64,000 nt of DNA from an uncultured Clostridia bacterium (GTDB lineage Bacteria; Bacillota; Clostridia; Oscillospirales; Acutalibacteraceae): NCBI GenBank assembly GCA_947630285.1, contig CANRHD010000007.1, positions 1-64,000 of the forward strand, given 5' to 3'. The notes under the pieces were generated by a model. It saw nothing but the letters and a program-made list of their open reading frames with translations, was not told where the DNA came from and did no database searches. Shown in pieces: positions 1 to 8,194 of the stretch (the stretch's first letter is position 1; every line of letters begins with the position of its first letter). The position numbers and the translations under genes were made by a program.

Positions 1-869
1 AGGATATTTTAGATAACATAGACTACAGCTTGGACGAAACCGAGCAGAACCGTGTTGACGATTACGCAGAAGCGATTGAAAATGCAATTAACGCTCTCGA
101 ATATAAGCCCGCCGACTACACCGCATATAATGCCGCAGTTGAAAAGGCAAATGCGATAGACCGCAGTTTGTATCAAGACTTAACCGCACTTGATGAAGCT
201 TTGAATGTCGATGTCAGCGGCAAGAATATAACAGAGCAAGCGGTTGTTGACGAGCAGACAAAAGCGATTGAAGGAGCAATCAACGCCCTTGAATACAAGC
301 CGGCGGACTACACAGAGTATAACAAAGCAGTTGAAAAGGCAGAATCTCTTGACCGCAATTTGTATCAAGACTTAACCGCACTTGATGAAGCTTTGAATGT
401 CGATGTCAGCGGCAAGAACATAACAGAGCAATCGGTTGTTAACGAGCAGACACAGGCTATCCTTGAAGCAATCGACGCCCTTGAATACAAGCCTGCGAAT
501 TACTCCAAACTCAATTCTGCTCTTGCACAAGTGCCGGAAGACTTGTCGATTTACACCGACGAGAGCGTCGAAAAGCTTAACTCGGTTATTGAAAGTCTAA
601 ACTACGAATTAAACATCACCCAGCAGGACGAGGCGGATAAACAGGTTGAAGCTCTGCTTGAAGCAATAAATTCCCTCGAAAAGCGTTATATTTTAGGCGA
701 TGTCAATTTGGACGGCGAAATTACGATCCTTGATGCGAAATGGGTGTTGCAAAACATTGTCCGTCTGCGCTCGCTTGGCGGCCTTTCGCTGAAAGCGGCG
801 GATATGAACCAGGACGGCAAAATAACAATCCTCGATGCAAGGTTGATTTTATTTGCGGTTACACGGTAA
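1..869 (+). CDS. Dockerin-containing surface protein with helical repeats (C-terminal part)
   Basis: The reading frame is open to the left edge of the window, so this is the C-terminal end of a longer protein. It has about two and a half copies of a 64-residue helical repeat (motifs ALEYKPADY, NITEQ), similar to FIVAR-like modules of Gram-positive surface proteins. The last ~60 residues are a type I dockerin: two calcium-loop segments, GDVNLDGEITILDA and DMNQDGKITILDA, about 35 residues apart. Dockerins bind cohesin modules, so the protein may belong to a cellulosome-like or cell-surface assembly. The catalytic or binding part and any signal peptide lie outside the window. The dockerin call is firm; the repeat family name is less certain. 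Confidence 0.85.
   Translation, partial: DILDNIDYSLDETEQNRVDDYAEAIENAINALEYKPADYTAYNAAVEKANAIDRSLYQDLTALDEALNVDVSGKNITEQAVVDEQTKAIEGAINALEYKPADYTEYNKAVEKAESLDRNLYQDLTALDEALNVDVSGKNITEQSVVNEQTQAILEAIDALEYKPANYSKLNSALAQVPEDLSIYTDESVEKLNSVIESLNYELNITQQDEADKQVEALLEAINSLEKRYILGDVNLDGEITILDAKWVLQNIVRLRSLGGLSLKAADMNQDGKITILDARLILFAVTR
84..467 (+). repeat. Two 192-bp in-frame tandem repeats
   Basis: Units begin at 84 and 276, and a third, diverged unit begins at 468. Each is 192 bp (64 codons). A stretch of about 70 bp is almost identical at DNA level (171-239 and 363-431), which suggests recent duplication or homogenisation inside the coding region. Confidence 0.85.
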
Positions 870-972
870 TTTTAATCGGGTAAAGTCTGAAAATATACGG
901 CTCTTGAGCGGCTTTTTTGGAGTACGGTTTCACAAATTGAAACAAAACAGAAAATCATTTTTTAAATATAGG

Positions 973-1001
973 TTGAATTTATCCTATTTACTGTGTATAA
1001 T
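973..1001 (+). promoter_or_regulatory. SigA-type promoter of the toxin-antitoxin pair
   Basis: TTGAAT (973-978), a 17-nt spacer, then a perfect TATAAT (996-1001), 25 nt upstream of the antitoxin start codon. Confidence 0.75.
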
Positions 1002-1026
1002 ATAGATGTAAATGGAGGTGTTTCAG

Positions 1027-1269
1027 ATGAATGTAAATACAAAAAATCTTGTTTCAATTACGGAAGCAAATCAAAATTTTTCAAGGGTAGCAAGACTTGT
1101 CGATGAAAACGGCGCCGCCGTCATATTAAAAAACAATGTTCCCCGATATTTGATTGTGGATTTTGGGCAGGCAGAACAGGAACAGCTTGCGGCAGATGAA
1201 GATGTGATTTCAGTTTCAAAGCGTTTGATAGCAAAAAATAAGCAAGCATATGAGGTGCTTGCAAAATGA
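1027..1269 (+). CDS. Phd/YefM-type antitoxin
   Basis: An 80-residue protein with a Phd/YefM-like N-terminus (NLVSITEANQNFSRVARLVDE), the segment that forms the DNA-binding dimer and autorepressor in this family. The C-terminal part should wrap and neutralise the partner toxin. I chose the ATG at 1027 rather than the one at 1012 because the strong ribosome site GGAGGTG (1014-1020) lies 6 nt before 1027 and would overlap the earlier codon. The gene overlaps the next one by 4 bp (ATGA), as is typical of toxin-antitoxin operons. The family call rests on pattern and context, not alignment. Confidence 0.8.
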   Translation: MNVNTKNLVSITEANQNFSRVARLVDENGAAVILKNNVPRYLIVDFGQAEQEQLAADEDVISVSKRLIAKNKQAYEVLAK

Positions 1270-1643
1270 AAATGCTCACTGAAAAGCAGATAATTTTGCT
1301 TCACCGTGAACTAATAAAAGAAACCGGGGGAATGGACGGAATTCGTGATGAGGGGCTTTTGGAATCCGCTGTAAACGCCCCGTTTCAGAGCTTTGACGGC
1401 TTTGATTCTTTTCCGTCTATACAGCAAAAAGCCGCACGGCTCGGTTTTGGGCTGATAAAAAATCATGCATTCGTTGACGGGAATAAGCGTATCGGAGCGC
1501 ATGCTATGCTTGTCTTTCTCGCTTTAAACGGGATTGAATTAGAATATACGCAAGAGGAATTATCGGTCGCTATCCTAAATGTTGCGTCAGGAAATTTCTC
1601 ATTTGAAAACTTGGTTAAATGGATCGTAGATCATCAGATTTAA
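1266..1643 (+). CDS. Doc-type Fic-fold toxin
   Basis: A 125-residue, single-domain Fic/Doc protein. The signature HAFVDGNKR is at residues 67-75, with the catalytic His67 and the phosphate-binding GNKR loop. Known Doc toxins phosphorylate elongation factor Tu and stop translation; related Fic proteins transfer AMP. The length and the K in GNKR fit the Doc branch. It is translationally coupled to the antitoxin by a 4-bp overlap and followed at once by a terminator, so the pair forms a compact bicistronic unit. It looks intact. Confidence 0.88.
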   Translation: MKMLTEKQIILLHRELIKETGGMDGIRDEGLLESAVNAPFQSFDGFDSFPSIQQKAARLGFGLIKNHAFVDGNKRIGAHAMLVFLALNGIELEYTQEELSVAILNVASGNFSFENLVKWIVDHQI

Positions 1644-1680
1644 AATAACGGCACAGTTATCCGCTGTGTCGTTATTTTTT
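1644..1680 (+). terminator. Rho-independent terminator after the Doc toxin
   Basis: A 13-bp stem (1644-1656 with 1664-1676, one G-U pair), a 7-nt loop, then a U-rich tail. It begins directly after the doc stop codon. Confidence 0.85.
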
Positions 1681-1770
1681 CATGTCAAGCCCGTTTCTTC
1701 CTATGTTTTATTTACCGTGCTGTCGTCTTGTTATGTTAGAGAAAAGTGCCAAGCTAACAGTGAAAAAGTA

Positions 1771-1806
1771 AAAAACGGCAAGGCTCTTGCGAGTCTTGCC
1801 GTTTTT
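1771..1806 (-). terminator. Terminator downstream of tRNA-Gly
   Basis: A 12-bp stem, AAAAACGGCAAG (1771-1782) with CTTGCCGTTTTT (1795-1806), bounded by A and T runs, so it could work in both directions. It lies directly 3' of the minus-strand tRNA-Gly. Confidence 0.75.
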
Positions 1807-1880
1807 TGGAGCGGCTGATGGGAGTCGAACCCACCTGTCAAGCTTGGGAAGCTTGCATTCTACCGATGAACTACAGCCGC
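1807..1880 (-). tRNA. tRNA-Gly (anticodon CCC)
   Basis: A 74-nt cloverleaf with a 7-bp acceptor stem (GCGGCTG/CAGCCGC), the T-loop GTTCGACTC, and an anticodon stem CAAGC/GCTTG around the loop TTCCCAA, giving anticodon CCC. The 3' CCA is encoded (complement of 1807-1809), with U as discriminator base. Confidence 0.92.
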
Positions 1881-2036
1881 ATGACATAGATTATATCATA
1901 AAAAATTTATAAATTCAATATTAAGATTTTGTGTTTACATATTTTTTAATTTCACTTTTTTCAGCAAAATGTGAAAAGTAAAATTGACAGGGAATTATTG
2001 ACCTTATTTGATTTTTATATACGCCGCCGCAGGTGT

Positions 2037-2069
2037 AAAAACGCCGCAAGCGATATGTAGCTTGCGGCG
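2037..2069 (-). terminator. Terminator downstream of tRNA-Leu
   Basis: On the minus strand a CGCCGCAAGC/GCTTGCGGCG stem with an 8-nt loop is followed by a U tract (2037-2041). It starts just after the tRNA-Leu CCA end. Confidence 0.8.
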
Positions 2070-2073
2070 GCGA

Positions 2074-2158
2074 TGGTGCAGACGATGGGACTTGAACCCA
2101 CAAGGATTGCTCCACAGGCTTCTGAGACCTGCGCGTTTGCCAATTTCGCCACATCTGC
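2074..2158 (-). tRNA. tRNA-Leu (anticodon CAG)
   Basis: An 85-nt class II tRNA with a long variable arm. The acceptor stem is GCAGATG/CGTCTGC. The anticodon stem CAGGT/GCCTG surrounds the loop CTCAGAA (anticodon CAG). It has discriminator A and an encoded CCA (complement of 2074-2076). Confidence 0.92.
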
Positions 2159-2218
2159 TTATATTTAAAACTTAAAGCGCTTAATATACTAACATTTTTA
2201 AGCCGTGTTGTCAATAAA

Positions 2219-3049
2219 TTAAATCACGAAATTTTCAACTAAATATTTTGCGACTGCGTCGTCTTCGTTGGATTTAATTACCGTATCCGCCGCATTTTTT
2301 AATTCGTCAACGGCGTTTTTTACGGCGCAGGTATAGTCCGCCGCCTCAAACATTGACATATCGTTAAGGTTATCCCCGAAAACAACCGCCTTATCCGCTC
2401 CCACAAGCTCCTTTACAATCAAAAGCCCGTTTGCCTTTGAAGCCCGTTTGCTGAAGACCTCCAAAAACCACAGCGGCGTATATGTGTCCTTGTAAAATGA
2501 ACAGCCGACGCCGCCTATAGCTTCAAGCTCATTTTTAATTGCTTCCAAATCCTCTCGGCAGTCGCACAGGCTGATAAAAACAGGCGTAAAGCCCTTTGGG
2601 ATACGGTATTGATCGGTTCTGTGAATGTTAAGGCCGGAAATTTTCCGCCTTGTCTCATAAAATTTCACATGCTCTTTAAGCTTTAAATCGGTAAAAGTTA
2701 TTTCGTAATTCTCGGTTTGTCCGTTAAAAAAGGAGACAAAAGGGGACTTGCCGTGCTTTGTAAAAACCTCCGCCGCTCTATAAAAAGCGTTTTCGTCAAG
2801 ACCGAAGCATTTAAGCGTTTTGCCCTTTTGAAAATCGTAAATTACAACTCCGCTTTGCAGTACCGCCGGAGCGGTTATATTAACACCGTCAAGCAGTTGC
2901 TTTGCGGAAATAATGCTCCTTGCGGTTGCGACGGAAAAAAGCATACCGGAGGAGGCGAGGGAGTTGATAATTTCCCTGCTTTTTTTGGAAATTATACCCT
3001 CGTTGTTTAACAGCGTGCCGTCCATATCGGTTAAATAAAGCGTTTTCAT
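2219..3049 (-). CDS. Cof-type HAD hydrolase (sugar-phosphate phosphatase-like)
   Basis: 276 residues with the HAD signatures: the nucleophile motif DMDGT at residues 8-12 and GDNLNDMSM near the C-terminus, with a Cof-type C2 cap between them. Family members are cytoplasmic magnesium-dependent phosphatases acting on sugar phosphates, flavin or pyridoxal phosphates; the substrate cannot be read from the sequence. The start codon overlaps the stop of the GH28-fold gene by 4 bp, so the two are probably translated together, and it is the last gene of the minus-strand run. A sugar-phosphate role would fit the GH28 neighbour, but that is inference. Confidence 0.88.
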   Translation of the reverse strand: MKTLYLTDMDGTLLNNEGIISKKSREIINSLASSGMLFSVATARSIISAKQLLDGVNITAPAVLQSGVVIYDFQKGKTLKCFGLDENAFYRAAEVFTKHGKSPFVSFFNGQTENYEITFTDLKLKEHVKFYETRRKISGLNIHRTDQYRIPKGFTPVFISLCDCREDLEAIKNELEAIGGVGCSFYKDTYTPLWFLEVFSKRASKANGLLIVKELVGADKAVVFGDNLNDMSMFEAADYTCAVKNAVDELKNAADTVIKSNEDDAVAKYLVENFVI

Positions 3050-4404
3050 TTAACAACCACAGCCTCGCAGTCTTCCCTTGCGGCACGGGCGTTAAAGCGG
3101 ACAAATTCAATATCGGGGCAGTTTTCCCCGTAAAAGGCGTGGGCGTAATCGCCGCAGATATTTCCCCAGCTTACGCTTGATTTTAAAACGGTAACTCCGC
3201 TTGCGTTTTTGACGAAGAAAGCGGAATTTTTGTGCTTTTCAATCTCTTTGTTGAGCCCCGGGCGCATATCGTAAAGACCGGTTTCCCACTTTGATGATTT
3301 TGTAAGCTCAACGCTCACATTCTCAAATGTGACGCCCTCAATCATATTTTCGCTTGTGCCGTGTATGAGTACTCCGTTTTCGCCCTTACAGCTTATATTT
3401 GAAAATCTGATATTCTTAATATGCCCGGCCTTTGTGTTTTCGTCACGGTCGAACGCAGTAATTACTATCGGCTCGGCGGTTCCCCACCAGTCGGGGCAGA
3501 AGCGCCTTGTTTCTATTATGCAGTTTGAATATGTAATGTTCTCAACATTTCCGCCGTCACGGATTTGAATTGACAGCCCTCGATTGCTTTTTGAAATAAT
3601 ACAGTTGTTTACAATTACATTCCTGAAATCTCCCACGCCCTCCGTACCGATTTTTATTGCGGCGGAGGTGGAAATGAGCGTGCAGTCCGATATAATGATA
3701 TTTTCGCACGGGCCGTATTCGGCGTTGCCCTTAGAGGTTTTCAGGCAAATACAGTCGTCCGCACATTCGATATGACAGCCCGTTATCCTGACATTGGAGC
3801 AATGGTCGGGGTCTATTCCGTCGGAGTTTGCAACATCGAGATAATTGAGTATTCTGATTTGTGAAATCAGCACATCGTCACAGCCGGCAGGGTGAAGCGT
3901 CCAAAACGGAGCGTCAACTATCGTAACGCCCTTAACGGAAATATGATTGCTTTTTTCTATATAAATTACGGTAGGCCTCGGATAAAAATTACCGGTGACA
4001 TAGTAGCGGTCCTTTCTTTCGACAAAGCTGTGGCCGTTGGCGTCAATAACACCCTCGCCGGTAATGGAGCAGCCGTCGGCCTCAAAGCCGTAGATAAAGC
4101 AAAAAGACGGTTTTCCCGTAACGGGGTTGCCTATAAGAGTATTTGTCTTGTCGTTTATAAAGCTGCACGGCCTGAAATATTCGTTAATATCGCTCGTCGC
4201 CTTAAGACGGGAGCCTTTCTGCAAATGAAGCTCAACATTCTTTTTAAGGGTTACGGAGCTTGAATAATAAGTCTTTCCGCTTTCAAGCACAACAGTACCG
4301 CCGCCTGAATTTTCGGCTTCGTCTATGGCGCTCTGTATGGCCTTGCAGTCGTTGTGAACGCCGTCTCCGACAGCGCCGTAGTTTTCGGGAAAATAGTATA
4401 GCAT
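3046..4404 (-). CDS. Glycoside hydrolase family 28-like (polygalacturonase fold) protein
   Basis: 452 residues. The N-terminus (YGAVGDGVHNDCKAIQSAID) and the repeated short beta-helix coils are typical of GH28 and related pectate-lyase-superfamily proteins. Two acidic GH28 motifs are visible, NSDGID (193-198) and DD (216-217). The usual GHG motif is absent at the expected place (ISTSAAIKIG instead), and the RIK region is altered (QIRDGG), so the exact activity is uncertain. There is no signal peptide, which suggests cytoplasmic action on imported oligosaccharides. The gene starts 14 bp after the bile salt hydrolase gene and overlaps the HAD gene by 4 bp. Confidence 0.82.
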   Translation of the reverse strand: MLYYFPENYGAVGDGVHNDCKAIQSAIDEAENSGGGTVVLESGKTYYSSSVTLKKNVELHLQKGSRLKATSDINEYFRPCSFINDKTNTLIGNPVTGKPSFCFIYGFEADGCSITGEGVIDANGHSFVERKDRYYVTGNFYPRPTVIYIEKSNHISVKGVTIVDAPFWTLHPAGCDDVLISQIRILNYLDVANSDGIDPDHCSNVRITGCHIECADDCICLKTSKGNAEYGPCENIIISDCTLISTSAAIKIGTEGVGDFRNVIVNNCIISKSNRGLSIQIRDGGNVENITYSNCIIETRRFCPDWWGTAEPIVITAFDRDENTKAGHIKNIRFSNISCKGENGVLIHGTSENMIEGVTFENVSVELTKSSKWETGLYDMRPGLNKEIEKHKNSAFFVKNASGVTVLKSSVSWGNICGDYAHAFYGENCPDIEFVRFNARAAREDCEAVVVK

Positions 4405-4418
4405 AGGAGTACCTCAAA

Positions 4419-5393
4419 TCAGTTTTGCATATTTATGTGTTCGCCCTTAATAAGGGGAAAGCTTGATAATTTATCGCCGTCAAGCTCGGCGGCGTACATA
4501 TTTACCGCATTTATCTGACGGTTAGTGTAGGTCGTGTAATAGTAAATTCCTCTGTCGCAGTCACAGCAGGAGGTGTATATCGTAATTTCATATTCGCCGT
4601 TTTCAAGCTCACAGCAACCCCTTGCCTGGGCGACGCCGGACATTATATGGAAAAACTGGCTTACGCTTTCCTGTTGGTTCTTTGCGGCAACGGAATTCAT
4701 TTTTGTAAAGGCCGCCCTGACAAACCGAGATTGGGACGAAAGGTCGCCGGGAAGCCCCATAGCGCCCATACCTCTGCTGTAATGCTTTAAATCAAGCTCC
4801 TGCGAGAAATTGTTTTTCGGCTGTTTTGCCGAAAGTCCCATATAATTATTGAGATTAAACATCTGCTTATCAAATGTGGGATTGTTCGTAAGCACGCCGA
4901 CGGGATTTTCATAAATTATAAGCCCGTCCTCTACGGATTCAACGGTTATTGAACCGCTTTTGTCGGATATAATAAAATGAAGCTGTGACGGCGGCATCTC
5001 TTCGCTGAAGGGCGTGTTCGTAATATTGATGCTTTTAAGAAGCTCGCCCGCTTCGCTTATATCTGCGCATTGGGAAAGAATATACGGTATAAATTCAAAT
5101 GAAGCCACATTTTCCCTGCCTGCTTCAATGTCTTTATAACGGGCGTTTCCCACAAAGTTAAGCCCTGCCATGGCAAGACCCTTTTCGTTTGCGGCGTCGT
5201 AGTACAGCGGATAGCCGCCGAGAACATAGGCCATACCTATTATGGCATAATGGCTTTCAACAGTAGGCAGATGCCTGAATTTAAAAGGGAAATTCCTCGG
5301 GCATATGGTGACCTCCTCATGGTAAGAGTACTCGTAATCGAGCGTCCGTCCGAAATAGAAGTCGCCGTTTGTATAGGCAACGGCCGTGCACAT
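4419..5393 (-). CDS. Bile salt hydrolase (choloylglycine hydrolase family)
   Basis: A 324-residue N-terminal-nucleophile amidase of the length of known bile salt hydrolases. After removal of Met, Cys2 (MCTAVAY) becomes the nucleophile. The other conserved catalytic residues can all be placed: Arg16 and Asp19 (GRTLD), Asn79 (AGLNF), Asn170 (GVLTNNPTFD) and Arg223 (SQSRFVRAAF). Long stretches resemble the Clostridium perfringens enzyme, such as NEKGL and CDRGIYYYTTY. The enzyme would cleave glycine or taurine from conjugated bile acids in the cytoplasm. Penicillin V acylase is the main alternative within the family. The start has a good GGAGGAA site. No transporter lies nearby. Confidence 0.88.
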   Translation of the reverse strand: MCTAVAYTNGDFYFGRTLDYEYSYHEEVTICPRNFPFKFRHLPTVESHYAIIGMAYVLGGYPLYYDAANEKGLAMAGLNFVGNARYKDIEAGRENVASFEFIPYILSQCADISEAGELLKSINITNTPFSEEMPPSQLHFIISDKSGSITVESVEDGLIIYENPVGVLTNNPTFDKQMFNLNNYMGLSAKQPKNNFSQELDLKHYSRGMGAMGLPGDLSSQSRFVRAAFTKMNSVAAKNQQESVSQFFHIMSGVAQARGCCELENGEYEITIYTSCCDCDRGIYYYTTYTNRQINAVNMYAAELDGDKLSSFPLIKGEHINMQN

Positions 5394-5473
5394 AATAATT
5401 CCTCCGTTTTTTGTGATTGCAAAAGTCGCCGAACTTAAAATATGTCTTTTTACGGCGTATATTCAAAAAATAT

Positions 5474-6871
5474 TTAAGAAAACAGCTTTGCCGCTTTCTG
5501 CATTGTTTTGTTTGCTATCGGAATTGCAACGGAGCTTGCCGAGCCTCCGTTTTCCGCCACAACAACTATGGCGAGCGGTAAATCCTCACGCTGAGAATAG
5601 CCGACGAACCAGGCGTGGGGCCTTAGGCCCCCGTCCTCCGAGCTTACCTCGGCAGTACCCGTTTTTCCGCACATTTCAAGTCCGCTGAATTTATAATCGC
5701 CGTAGCCGTTTTCAACATCGGAACGCAGAAGCTCGTTGAGCTTCGCCGCAGTCGATTGGGTGAACATGGGCTCAAGCATCTCGGTCTTTGCATTAAATGT
5801 CACCTTGCCCGTAGGCGAGGTTATGGTTTTAATGAAATACGGGGAGGGGGAGGTTCCGCCGTTTGCCACAGCCCCGACTATCGTAAGCATATGGCAGGGA
5901 TTTACCCTTGTAGTGTACTGGCCTATTCCCGCCCAGCCCAAATCAAGCTTTGTAGCCTTTGAAACATCAAAGGAGCTTTTTGCGGTGTTGATATTTCCGA
6001 CCTTTAGGCTTTTGCCGAAACCGAGAGTCTGAGCGGTTTGGGTAAGCTTTTGTGTGCCCAATTCCACCGCAATTTGCGCAAAAGCGCTGTTGCAGGACTT
6101 GTTCAGAGCCTTCTCAAAGCCTATGGTATGGTGGTTTGAAAGGCATTTTACGGAGCTTCCGTCAATTTTATATTCGCCGCCGCATTTAAAGCTTCTGTCC
6201 TCAATATCGGGGATATTGTCAATGGCGCAGGCGCTTGTAATAACTTTAAAGGTAGAGCCGGGGGTATATACGCCGGAGAAAAACCTGTTAAGATAAACGC
6301 CGTCGTATTCGCCCGTTTTATCGTTGTTTATGGATTGTACGGGCTTGTTGCTTATATCGTATGACGGCTTTGATACAACGCATAAAAGCTCGCCCGTTTT
6401 ATAGTTGTAAACTCCGACCGTGCCCTTGTTTGAACCCATGGCCTGATAAGCCGTTTTGCACAGCTCGGCGTTTATCGTAAGCTGTATATCGCTTCCCGTG
6501 CCGTATTTTTTTAAATCGTAAATGCCGTCTACAATATTATAGCCCGTCAAAACATCTTTGTAGGAGCTTTGCACGCCGCTTGCAATGTAGCCCTGAGGGT
6601 CGCCGACTATGTGCATCGTAGCGGTTCTGACGGCCTTTGACTCGTTATATTCCCTTTTCCCGTCAACGGTTTTGGCAAGGATCTCGCCGCTCTCGTCGGT
6701 TATGCTTCCTGCGGCGGTGAGACTGCTTGAGGAGTATATATGCCTGTTTGCCTTTTTCATCGACCAGGAATCGGCGTTTGTAAAAAAAGTGTAAAGAAGA
6801 AAGCCCACGCCGCACAAAAAGGCAACGGCCATTAAATGAAGCACCCAGGCACGCCTTGAAATGGATTTCAT
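5474..6871 (-). CDS. Class B penicillin-binding protein (PbpA/FtsI-like transpeptidase)
   Basis: 465 residues: one N-terminal membrane segment (about 10-30), a short dimerisation region, and a C-terminal transpeptidase domain with all three active-site motifs: S206-TFK, S259-C-N and K403-T-G. It cross-links peptidoglycan outside the membrane. It lies 29 bp downstream of a FtsW/RodA-family gene, so the pair is a cognate SEDS polymerase plus class B PBP. The order FHA-SEDS-PBP resembles the actinobacterial fhaB-rodA-pbpA locus. It is shorter than SpoVD or FtsI and lacks PASTA domains. The start has the site AAAGGAGTGA. Confidence 0.92.
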   Translation of the reverse strand: MKSISRRAWVLHLMAVAFLCGVGFLLYTFFTNADSWSMKKANRHIYSSSSLTAAGSITDESGEILAKTVDGKREYNESKAVRTATMHIVGDPQGYIASGVQSSYKDVLTGYNIVDGIYDLKKYGTGSDIQLTINAELCKTAYQAMGSNKGTVGVYNYKTGELLCVVSKPSYDISNKPVQSINNDKTGEYDGVYLNRFFSGVYTPGSTFKVITSACAIDNIPDIEDRSFKCGGEYKIDGSSVKCLSNHHTIGFEKALNKSCNSAFAQIAVELGTQKLTQTAQTLGFGKSLKVGNINTAKSSFDVSKATKLDLGWAGIGQYTTRVNPCHMLTIVGAVANGGTSPSPYFIKTITSPTGKVTFNAKTEMLEPMFTQSTAAKLNELLRSDVENGYGDYKFSGLEMCGKTGTAEVSSEDGGLRPHAWFVGYSQREDLPLAIVVVAENGGSASSVAIPIANKTMQKAAKLFS

Positions 6872-6900
6872 TCTTTATCACTCCTTTCGGTTTAAATTAA

Positions 6901-8175
6901 TCAATTTTTTATAATCTTATCGTATCTCTTGTATGTCTTGACATCAATAGCCTTGATAATCGCAACCAAGCCCCAACAGCACATCATACTCGAACCGCCG
7001 CGGCTGATAAACGGGAGGGTAACGCCCGTCCACGGAAGCAGGTCCGTAACGCCGAAAACATGCAGGGCGGTTTGGAAAAGAAGCAGGGCCGAAGCCGCAC
7101 ACGCCGATATTGCGTAGAACGACGAACGGGCCGCCACGGAATACCGTATGCTGTAGGCGACAAGCGCCACAAAGGTGAGCAATACGGTAAAGGCTATTAT
7201 CATACCGAATTCCTCGCAGACCATACCGAAAGCAAGGTCTTCTGTAGCGGCATAGACGCCCCGAAGCTTTCCGTTGCCCAGCCCCAGACCGAAAAGTCCG
7301 CCGCTTACCGAGTAGATAAGCAGTTTTACCTGCTGATAACCCTTTCCGTCGGCAAATTCCCAAACATGGCGGTAGGTTTCAAAACGCTTTGCAACATACG
7401 GCTTAAAGGTCAGTACGCCGAGGCCTCCCATAAGCGCTCCGGTACAGATAAGGAATATTGTTTTAATATCGCCCGAACGCAGGAAAGCTATTATAATAAA
7501 TGTAAAGAAGAAAATGAGCGCAGTACCGAAATCCTTCATTAAAAACAGCAGACCGATACAGCCGAGCGCAAAAATTATATATTTGGTAAGAAGCTTTGTA
7601 GACTGTAAGCTTTCAAGCGTTGCGGCGCCCACAAAGATAAACGCAACCTTTACGACCTCCGAGGTCTGAATTGACAAAAGCCCGTCGCCTATAATTATCC
7701 AGTTCCTTGCGCCGTTTATTTCCTTGGCAAATATCAGCGTAAAGACAAGCGCCGCAATGGATATTACCGCCACGGGAATACGCAGCTTTATAACCCTGTC
7801 AATATCGCTTAAAATCCACAGCAGTACGATGAATACCGCTATTCCCAGGAAAACTGCGATAAGCTGGGTGTAGGCTTTGTCGGGATACACGCTCGTAGTA
7901 AGCGCAAGACCTATTCCGGAAAGGAAAAAGGCTATAAGCTCAACCTCAAAGCTCTTTCTCCTGAGTACTCCGGCAAAGACGGTAAAATATACCCACTCCA
8001 CAATTATATATGAGCCGAAAACAATGTAAATTGTAGTATCGTTCAGCTTCTCGCCGCCGTTTAAGAGTATCTGACAGGCGCAGAAAATCTGAAAAGCGGT
8101 GATAAGCACCAGGAGAAAAACCCAATTTACAGGTTTTCTGTATCTGTATTTTCTTTTTGTTTTCTTTTCAGACAC
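6901..8175 (-). CDS. SEDS-family peptidoglycan polymerase (FtsW/RodA/SpoVE)
   Basis: 424 residues with about ten membrane segments and the C-terminal signature LPFISRGGSSMM of FtsW/RodA proteins. It is the glycosyltransferase partner of the PBP encoded just downstream. I chose the GTG at 8175 (VSEKKTKRKYRYRK): the strong site AAAGGAGGT lies directly before it. The longer frame from 8265 would overlap the FHA gene by 71 bp and add an unrelated 30-residue extension. Whether it serves elongation, division or sporulation cannot be decided from sequence alone. Confidence 0.92.
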   Translation of the reverse strand: MSEKKTKRKYRYRKPVNWVFLLVLITAFQIFCACQILLNGGEKLNDTTIYIVFGSYIIVEWVYFTVFAGVLRRKSFEVELIAFFLSGIGLALTTSVYPDKAYTQLIAVFLGIAVFIVLLWILSDIDRVIKLRIPVAVISIAALVFTLIFAKEINGARNWIIIGDGLLSIQTSEVVKVAFIFVGAATLESLQSTKLLTKYIIFALGCIGLLFLMKDFGTALIFFFTFIIIAFLRSGDIKTIFLICTGALMGGLGVLTFKPYVAKRFETYRHVWEFADGKGYQQVKLLIYSVSGGLFGLGLGNGKLRGVYAATEDLAFGMVCEEFGMIIAFTVLLTFVALVAYSIRYSVAARSSFYAISACAASALLLFQTALHVFGVTDLLPWTGVTLPFISRGGSSMMCCWGLVAIIKAIDVKTYKRYDKIIKN

Positions 8176-8194
8176 AAATATACCTCCTTTAGGG

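Noticed and set aside
84..505. Regular repeats that could be mistaken for a CRISPR array
   Set aside because: The 192-bp units are entirely coding, in frame, and have no spacer structure.
880..925. Terminator after the dockerin gene
   Set aside because: A GCTC/GAGC hairpin with a T6 run exists, but the stem is only about 4 bp, so the call is too weak.
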